From Microbacterium binotii (lineage in GTDB: Bacteria > Actinomycetota > Actinomycetes > Actinomycetales > Microbacteriaceae): 64,000 nucleotides of DNA. Position 1 is the first letter of the stretch. The number at the start of each line of letters is the position of its first letter. The stretch covers positions 434,001 to 498,000 of the forward strand of contig NZ_CP090347.1 of NCBI RefSeq assembly GCF_021398715.1, in the 5' to 3' direction. Below are positions 58,532 to 64,000 of the stretch, piece after piece. The notes under the pieces were generated by a model that worked only from the letters and a program-made list of their open reading frames with translations, did no database searches and was not told the origin of the DNA. The translations under genes and the position numbers were made by a program.

Positions 58532-59194
58532 GTGGAGCGCTCGCTCGAGACGCAGGTGAGCCAGGCCGTCGACGCCTGGCTGCGTTGGCTGCCCCGCTGG
58601 GAGCCGGCGACGCACCGCGGGCGTCTCGCGGTGTGCCGCCGTTGCCTGGGCTCGCCGATCCTCTCGGCCGCAGGCCTGGGCGGCGACGTGCCCCATGCCG
58701 TGCAGCACGGCTTGTCCACCCGCCTGAAGACGGTCGTCGACCACGCCGTCGCCGAGTACACGGCGCGCAATCTCCCCCTGCTCCAGTCCGAGCTCGACCA
58801 GCAAGCGACCCGCAACAGGGCCCGCAGCTACCGACCCACGGAGGACCTCGAGCCCGAGTACGACGGACTGCCGCTGGACCCGGACCCGATCCCGGGTGCG
58901 CCCTTCCTCTTCACGCTAGCGGGCATGGCCGCCGATGCGGATGCGGGCATCCCCGCGCTCCCTCCGCTGTCCGATGAGGCGAAGGCAGCGCTGCGTCACG
59001 AGGTGGCGCTGGCCGACGACTACGCGAATCTGATCGGACGCGAAGTATGCCAGGTGCTGCTGCATCACCGCATCCGCATCCAAGCAGCGGTCGCGAAGTA
59101 TGTAGAACCGCAGATCACCGCCATGCTGGAAGAGTTGACGCGTTCGCTCGACGTTCCTTTCGACCCCAGAGACCTCGACGGTCCCACTCCCTGA
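58532..59194 (+). CDS. Conserved hypothetical protein
   Basis: A 220-residue soluble protein, no family recognised. It is helical throughout, with a CRRC pair near residue 35 that could be a metal site or structural. Blocks such as VVDHAVAEYTARNLPLLQSE and YRPTEDLEPEYDGLPLDPDP look conserved. It sits 12 bp before the FHA gene and is probably co-transcribed, so a role with that signalling protein is possible. The start is set by the -10 position. Confidence 0.6.
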   Translation: MERSLETQVSQAVDAWLRWLPRWEPATHRGRLAVCRRCLGSPILSAAGLGGDVPHAVQHGLSTRLKTVVDHAVAEYTARNLPLLQSELDQQATRNRARSYRPTEDLEPEYDGLPLDPDPIPGAPFLFTLAGMAADADAGIPALPPLSDEAKAALRHEVALADDYANLIGREVCQVLLHHRIRIQAAVAKYVEPQITAMLEELTRSLDVPFDPRDLDGPTP

Positions 59195-59206
59195 GGCAGT
59201 TCATCC

Positions 59207-60790
59207 ATGCTCAACGCACTCGTCGCCGCTTACTCCTCGCCGTTGGTCCCCGACGCAGGAACCGTCGTGCTCCTCGTGCTCGTGTCGCTCGTGCCGTCGC
59301 TCCTGGTCTACGTCTGGGGGGCGCTCGCGCTGTCACGGGTGTACGCGAAGCTCGGCATCGAGGGCTGGAAGGCGTGGATCCCGGTCTACAACGTCGCGGT
59401 CCTGTTCATCATCGGCGGTCTGAGCCCCTGGCTCCTCCTGCTCTACCTCATCCCGTTCTTCGGGCAGATCTTCGTCTACGTCGCCTACATCACCGCCGCG
59501 CATCGCGTGAACGTCATGTTCGGACAGGGCGTGGGCATGACGGTGCTGGCCGCCTTGCTGTTCCCTGTCTGGGCGAGCGTTCTGGGCTTCGGTTCCGCCA
59601 GGCCGATCGAGCAGGGTGCTCCGCGCCAGGCGGCAGGCGGAGTCGAGGACCTTCTCGGATTCGCGCCGCAGTACGCCCCGGCCGCCGACGAGTTCGGCGC
59701 CCGCCGCGACGTGCCGGCGCCCTCGGCATGGATCCCCCCGGCGCCGCCTGCGCCCGGTGCCCCGGCAGCGGCCCCCGCCACCGCGGCCATGCCCATCGCC
59801 GGTGCATGGGGCGAGCCGCCTCTGCCGCCCGCGCCGTCGGCACCCGCCGCTGATCCCTACGCGCCGGCTGAGCCCTACGCCGCGGCTCCCGCGGACCCGT
59901 ACGCCGCACCCGCTGATGCGCCTGCGGTCGATCCCTACGCGGCGCCCGCGCCGGGCGCCTACGCCGCACCTGCAGTCCCCGCGCCCGTCGCAGACCCCTA
60001 CGTTCCGTCGGCGCCGGCAGCCCCTGCCTACGACGCGTTCCCGACGCCCGCCGCCGATCCCTACGCGCCGCCTGTCGCCGACGCGCCCGCGGCTCCTGTC
60101 GACGATCCCTACGTCGCGCCGGCCTCGTCCGAGCCCGCTCCGGTGATGTCCTGGTGGCAGCCGGCCATCGTCGAGGAGGAGGCCGCACCCGCGGCCGCGA
60201 CGCCGGCGTGGGTGGAGCCGGAGGCGTCCGCGGCGGAATCGGCGCCATCCGACTCGTTCGTGCCGCCCGCGGCGCCTCCCGTGCTGCGGGAGTCCTTCGT
60301 CGCCGAGCCCGACGCGTTCCCCGAAGCCTCGGGCGAGGTGTCGGCGGTGGCCGGAGCGCCGATCGCGGGCATGCCGCGGCCGGCGGCCGCATCCGTCGCC
60401 GCGTCGCGGCCCGGCGTCGGCGACATCGTCGAGGACACCGTCATCGCCTCGCGTCGTCGGCCCAAGTGGGCGCTGCTGCTGCCCGACGGATCGCCCATGG
60501 AGCTCACCGGCGATGCCGTCGTGCTGGGGCGTCGACCCGTCCCCGTCCACGCCGCACCCGGCGCGCAGCTGGTGACCGTCGTCGACGACACGCGCACGGT
60601 CTCCAAGACGCACGCGCTGCTCCGTCGTCGTGCGGATGCCTGGATGGTGAGCGATCTGGACTCCACGAACGGCGTCGTCGTGTTCGCCGCACAGGAGGAG
60701 ATCGACGTCGCGCCGGGCACCGAGCACGAGGTGGCGGAGCGTTTCCTCCTGGGCGATGCGGAGCTGCGCATCGTGCGCGCGGACGCATGA
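59207..60790 (+). CDS. Membrane protein with C-terminal FHA domain
   Basis: A 527-residue protein in three parts. Residues 1-130 have several membrane helices with a short GIEGWKAWIPVYNV motif, like the DUF5684 group. Residues 140-420 are a low-complexity Pro/Ala/Asp/Tyr region with repeated DPYA units, probably disordered and cytosolic. Residues 435-510 are an FHA domain (VVLGRRPVPVH, then VSKTHALL with the phosphothreonine-binding Ser/His, then DLDSTNGVVVF). FHA domains bind phospho-threonine, so it likely docks a Ser/Thr kinase product at the membrane. No kinase gene is in the window. Confidence 0.8.
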   Translation: MLNALVAAYSSPLVPDAGTVVLLVLVSLVPSLLVYVWGALALSRVYAKLGIEGWKAWIPVYNVAVLFIIGGLSPWLLLLYLIPFFGQIFVYVAYITAAHRVNVMFGQGVGMTVLAALLFPVWASVLGFGSARPIEQGAPRQAAGGVEDLLGFAPQYAPAADEFGARRDVPAPSAWIPPAPPAPGAPAAAPATAAMPIAGAWGEPPLPPAPSAPAADPYAPAEPYAAAPADPYAAPADAPAVDPYAAPAPGAYAAPAVPAPVADPYVPSAPAAPAYDAFPTPAADPYAPPVADAPAAPVDDPYVAPASSEPAPVMSWWQPAIVEEEAAPAAATPAWVEPEASAAESAPSDSFVPPAAPPVLRESFVAEPDAFPEASGEVSAVAGAPIAGMPRPAAASVAASRPGVGDIVEDTVIASRRRPKWALLLPDGSPMELTGDAVVLGRRPVPVHAAPGAQLVTVVDDTRTVSKTHALLRRRADAWMVSDLDSTNGVVVFAAQEEIDVAPGTEHEVAERFLLGDAELRIVRADA

Positions 60791-60800
60791 TCGCAGTCGT

Positions 60801-60830
60801 TTGACCGCATCCCGATTCGGCGCGTATCAT
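60801..60830 (+). promoter_or_regulatory. str operon promoter
   Basis: TTGACC (60801-60806) and TATCAT (60825-60830) are separated by 18 bp. Transcription should start near 60837, giving a leader of about 240 nt before rpsL. Confidence 0.65.
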
Positions 60831-60836
60831 TGAGCG

Positions 60837-61078
60837 GGTGTGCGCTCGCGCGCGCCCTGCGTCGTGCCCGGCACGAACAGGGTGAACGGGAGCACACCAT
60901 CTCAGGGAACGGCCTGCGAACAGGCCACCCCCACGGCATATCCACCAACGAAACGGGCGTCAGTCATTCTGCAGCCCCGGTGGGTCCGCGTGAGCCCTCT
61001 CCGACACGAATCGCAAGAATCCGTCGGAGCGGGGGAGACCACGACGCTGTCACCGTGCAGCACTGACAAGGAGAGAAC
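60837..61078 (+). promoter_or_regulatory. Long structured leader of the str operon
   Basis: GGTGTGC (60837-60843) pairs with GCACACC (60890-60896), and CTCCGAC (60999-61005) pairs with GTCGGAG (61023-61029). AAGGAG lies before the rpsL GTG. No clear protein-coding frame is supported. Autoregulation of ribosomal protein genes through such leaders is common, but this class is unidentified. Confidence 0.4.
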
Positions 61079-61447
61079 GTGCCAACTATTCAGCAGTTGG
61101 TTCGCAAGGGGCGCACGCCGAAGGTCACCAAGACCAAGGCTCCCGCGCTGAAGTCGAACCCGCAGCAGGCCGGTGTCTGCACCCGCGTGTACACCACCAC
61201 CCCGAAGAAGCCGAACTCGGCGATGCGCAAGGTCGCTCGTGTGAAGCTCCGCAACGGCACCGAGGTCACCGCCTACATCCCCGGCGAGGGCCACAACCTG
61301 CAGGAGCACTCGCTCGTGCTGGTGCGCGGCGGTCGTGTGAAGGACCTCCCCGGTGTGCGTTACAAGATCGTTCGTGGCGCCCTGGACACCCAGGCCGTCA
61401 AGAACCGCAAGCAGGCCCGTAGCCGCTACGGCGCGAAGAAGGGTTGA
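61079..61447 (+). CDS. rpsL: 30S ribosomal protein S12
   Basis: S12 of the decoding centre, 122 residues. It has [11 protein letters not shown] at the N-terminus, the loop [19 protein letters not shown] and [17 protein letters not shown]; the lysines linked to streptomycin resistance are wild-type. The GTG start has AAGGAGAG upstream. rpsG begins 5 bp after the stop. Confidence 0.99.
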   Translation: MPTIQQLVRKGRTPKVTKTKAPALKSNPQQAGVCTRVYTTTPKKPNSAMRKVARVKLRNGTEVTAYIPGEGHNLQEHSLVLVRGGRVKDLPGVRYKIVRGALDTQAVKNRKQARSRYGAKKG

Positions 61448-61452
61448 GTTAG

Positions 61453-61923
61453 ATGCCTCGTAAGGGTCCCGCCCCGAAGCGTCCGGTCGTCAACGACCCG
61501 GTCTACGGCGCACCGATCGTCAGCCAGCTCGTCAACAAGATCCTCGTCGACGGCAAGAAGTCGCTCGCCGAGTCGATCGTCTACACGGCGCTCCGCGGCG
61601 TCGAGGCCAAGAACGGCCAGGATGCGGTCGCGACGCTGAAGAAGGCGCTCGACAACGTCCGTCCCACCCTCGAGGTCAAGAGCCGCCGCGTCGGTGGCTC
61701 GACCTACCAGGTGCCGGTCGAGGTCAAGCCGCACCGCGCCAACACCCTGGCGCTGCGCTGGCTCGTCAGCTACGCGAAGGGTCGTCGTGAGAAGACGATG
61801 ACCGAGCGTCTGCAGAACGAGATCCTCGACGCCTCGAACGGCCTCGGTGCCGCGGTCAAGCGCCGCGAAGACACCCACAAGATGGCCGAGTCGAACCGCG
61901 CCTTCGCGCACTACCGCTGGTAA
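61453..61923 (+). CDS. rpsG: 30S ribosomal protein S7
   Basis: S7, 156 residues, the primary 16S rRNA 3'-domain binder. [33 protein letters not shown] and [20 protein letters not shown] are typical. It lies between rpsL and fusA as in most bacteria. A strong hairpin separates it from fusA. Confidence 0.99.
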   Translation: MPRKGPAPKRPVVNDPVYGAPIVSQLVNKILVDGKKSLAESIVYTALRGVEAKNGQDAVATLKKALDNVRPTLEVKSRRVGGSTYQVPVEVKPHRANTLALRWLVSYAKGRREKTMTERLQNEILDASNGLGAAVKRREDTHKMAESNRAFAHYRW

Positions 61924-61934
61924 TCAGCAGCTCG

Positions 61935-61966
61935 GCGCCGGCCGGGGCCACCGCCCCGGCCGGCGC
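61935..61966 (+). terminator. Hairpin between rpsG and fusA
   Basis: Perfect 14-bp GC arms (61935-61948 and 61953-61966) around CACC. In an operon this is probably a partial terminator or processing site that sets the ratio of S12/S7 to EF-G. Confidence 0.6.
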
Positions 61967-61992
61967 ACCCGACAACACGTAAGGACATCCCC

Positions 61993-64000
61993 GTGGCACA
62001 AGAAGTGCTCACCGACCTCAACAAGGTCCGCAACATCGGCATCATGGCGCACATCGATGCCGGCAAGACGACGACGACCGAGCGCATCCTCTTCTACACG
62101 GGCGTCAACCACAAGATCGGTGAGACGCACGACGGCGCTGCGACGACCGACTGGATGGAGCAGGAGCAGGAGCGTGGCATCACGATCACCTCCGCCGCTG
62201 TGACCTGCTTCTGGAACAAGAACCAGATCAACATCATCGATACCCCCGGCCACGTCGACTTCACGGTCGAGGTCGAGCGCTCGCTTCGCGTGCTCGACGG
62301 CGCCGTCGCCGTCTTCGACGGCAAGGAGGGCGTCGAGCCCCAGTCCGAGACGGTGTGGCGTCAGGCCGACAAGTACGACGTGCCGCGCATCTGCTTCGTC
62401 AACAAGATGGACAAGCTGGGCGCCGACTTCTACTTCACCGTCGACACGATCGTGAACCGCCTGAAGGCCAAGCCGCTCGTGCTGCAGCTGCCCATCGGTG
62501 CCGAGAACGACTTCGTCGGTGTCATCGACCTCGTCGAGATGCGCGCTCTGGTGTGGCCCGGCGATGCCAAGGGTGACGTCACGATGGGTGCGAAGTACGA
62601 GATCCAGGAGATCCCGGCCGACCTCGCGGACCGCGCTGCTGAGTACCGCGAGAAGCTGCTCGAGACGGTCGCCGAGAGCGACGAGTCGCTGCTCGAGAAG
62701 TATTTCGGCGGTGAGGAGCTCTCGCTGGCCGAGATCAAGGGCGCGATCCGCAAGCTCACGATCAACTCCGAGGTCTACCCGGTCCTGTGTGGCTCGGCGT
62801 TCAAGAACCGCGGCGTGCAGCCGATGCTGGACGCCGTCGTCGACTACCTCCCCTCGCCCCTGGACGTGCCCGCCATCGAGGCGCACGACCCCAAGGACGA
62901 AGAGATCGTCATCGAGCGTCACGCCGACCGCGACGAGCCGTTCGCGGCGCTCGCGTTCAAGATCGTCACGCATCCCTTCTTCGGTCGTCTGACCTACATC
63001 CGCGTGTACTCGGGTCACCTCGACTCCGGTGCCCAGGTCGTGAACGCGACCAAGGGCAAGAAGGAGCGCATCGGAAAGATCTTCCAGATGCACGCCAACA
63101 AGGAGATGCCGGTCGACTCGGTGACCGCCGGTCACATCTACGCCGTCATCGGTCTGAAGGACACCACCACCGGTGACACCCTCTCCGACAGCACCAACCA
63201 GGTCGTCCTCGAGTCGATGACGTTCCCGGAGCCGGTCATCGAGGTCGCCATCGAGCCCAAGACCAAGGCCGACCAGGAGAAGCTGGGTCTCGCGATCCAG
63301 AAGCTCGCTGAAGAGGACCCGACGTTCCGCGTCGAGCAGAACGCCGAGACCGGTCAGACGGTCATCAAGGGCATGGGCGAGCTCCACCTCGACATCCTCG
63401 TCGACCGCATGAAGCGCGAGTTCAAGGTCGAGGCCAATGTCGGCAAGCCCCAGGTCGCGTACCGCGAGACGATCCGCAAGACCGTCGAGCGTCACGACTA
63501 CACGCACAAGAAGCAGACCGGTGGTTCGGGTCAGTTCGCCAAGATCCAGTTCGCGCTGGAGCCCCTCGAGGTCACGGCGGACAAGACGTACGAGTTCGAG
63601 AACAAGGTCACGGGTGGCCGTATCCCGCGCGAGTACATCAGCCCGACCGATCAGGGCTTCCAGGACGCCATGAACGTCGGCGTGCTCGCCGGCTTCCCCA
63701 TGGTGGGCGTGAAGGCGATCCTGCTCGATGGTGCCTCGCACGACGTCGACTCCTCGGAGATGGCGTTCAAGATCGCGGGTTCCATGGGCTTCAAGGAGGC
63801 CGTCCGCAAGGCGAACCCCGTCATCCTCGAGCCGATCATGGCCGTCGAGGTGCGTACTCCCGAGGAGTACATGGGTGACGTCATCGGCGACCTGAACTCC
63901 CGTCGCGGCCAGATCCAGTCGATGGAGGATGCGGCCGGCGTCAAGGTCGTCCGTGCCAATGTCCCGCTGTCCGAGATGTTCGGTTACATCGGTGACCTGC
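61993..64000 (+). CDS. fusA: Elongation factor G (3' end outside window)
   Basis: EF-G drives ribosomal translocation with GTP. The GTG start has AAGGA 8 nt upstream. Visible are G1 [14 protein letters not shown], switch [15 protein letters not shown], the domain III-V start, and LDIL(V)DRMKREF. About 669 codons are present before the window ends, so some 30 residues are missing. tuf probably follows outside. Confidence 0.98.
   Translation, partial: MAQEVLTDLNKVRNIGIMAHIDAGKTTTTERILFYTGVNHKIGETHDGAATTDWMEQEQERGITITSAAVTCFWNKNQINIIDTPGHVDFTVEVERSLRVLDGAVAVFDGKEGVEPQSETVWRQADKYDVPRICFVNKMDKLGADFYFTVDTIVNRLKAKPLVLQLPIGAENDFVGVIDLVEMRALVWPGDAKGDVTMGAKYEIQEIPADLADRAAEYREKLLETVAESDESLLEKYFGGEELSLAEIKGAIRKLTINSEVYPVLCGSAFKNRGVQPMLDAVVDYLPSPLDVPAIEAHDPKDEEIVIERHADRDEPFAALAFKIVTHPFFGRLTYIRVYSGHLDSGAQVVNATKGKKERIGKIFQMHANKEMPVDSVTAGHIYAVIGLKDTTTGDTLSDSTNQVVLESMTFPEPVIEVAIEPKTKADQEKLGLAIQKLAEEDPTFRVEQNAETGQTVIKGMGELHLDILVDRMKREFKVEANVGKPQVAYRETIRKTVERHDYTHKKQTGGSGQFAKIQFALEPLEVTADKTYEFENKVTGGRIPREYISPTDQGFQDAMNVGVLAGFPMVGVKAILLDGASHDVDSSEMAFKIAGSMGFKEAVRKANPVILEPIMAVEVRTPEEYMGDVIGDLNSRRGQIQSMEDAAGVKVVRANVPLSEMFGYIGDL

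Noticed and set aside
60840..61151. A 103-codon frame across the rpsL leader
   Set aside because: It overlaps rpsL in another frame, has no ribosome site, and is of low-complexity composition. The region is better read as a leader.

Overview
This 64 kb window is high-GC, densely coding chromosomal DNA. It most likely comes from an actinobacterium of the family Microbacteriaceae, probably Microbacterium. The reasons are the rpoB-rpoC ... rpsL-rpsG-fusA order, the actinobacterial proteins (full-length Lhr, TreY/TreZ, MocR and NarL-type regulators), many GTG and TTG starts, frequent 4-nt gene overlaps, and many start codons placed 6-7 nt after a TANNNT -10 box, which suggests leaderless mRNAs. 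No rRNA, tRNA, CRISPR array, prophage or insertion sequence was seen.

Layout. 1-4106: trehalose synthesis from glucan (treY, cut by the window edge, and treZ). 4.2-10.1 kb: small independent genes (DUF1349, a 2-oxoglutarate/Fe(II) dioxygenase with a structured leader, a TspO-like membrane protein, a glutamine amidotransferase, a LysR effector domain without its DNA-binding domain, a hexapeptide-repeat protein, a YitT protein). 10.1-15.5 kb: DNA repair pair lhr-nei. 15.6-16.3 kb: two paralogous mini membrane proteins. 16.3-18.6 kb: a Tat-exported intradiol dioxygenase lipoprotein in one operon with its own tatA-tatC-tatB. 18.7-25.4 kb: ABC-F ATPase with a possible leader peptide, an esterase, a DUF4916/NUDIX-like protein coupled to a membrane-anchored Schlafen/AlbA_2 protein, threonine aldolase and a DUF6421-like protein.

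25.5-37.0 kb: a nine-gene minus-strand operon for reductive pyrimidine (or hydantoin) breakdown. It holds beta-ureidopropionase, dihydropyrimidinase, an LLM flavin/F420 oxidoreductase, a four-gene ABC importer, an omega-aminotransferase and malonate/methylmalonate-semialdehyde dehydrogenase, with a divergent MocR-type regulator. No canonical dihydropyrimidine dehydrogenase is present, so the LLM enzyme is a candidate for the missing redox step. 37.0-41.3 kb: a NarL-type two-component system followed by a MacB/FtsX-type ABC exporter. 41.4-47.0 kb: small enzymes (SRPBCC-like, ComB-like, SprT-like, TPR, spermidine-synthase-like) and the 5-oxoprolinase genes pxpA and pxpBC. 47.1-54.8 kb: rpoB-rpoC. 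54.9-60.8 kb: a hydrolase, two related cysteine-containing exported proteins, membrane proteins and an FHA-domain membrane protein. 60.8-64.0 kb: the str operon (rpsL, rpsG, fusA, cut by the window edge).

Patterns across the window: (i) the octamer GGATGCGG/CCGCATCC occurs about 90 times by my manual count, far above chance, and is nearly absent from rpoBC; (ii) two short palindromic repeat families lie just after stop codons; (iii) several long hairpins without a U-tract also lie at gene 3' ends.
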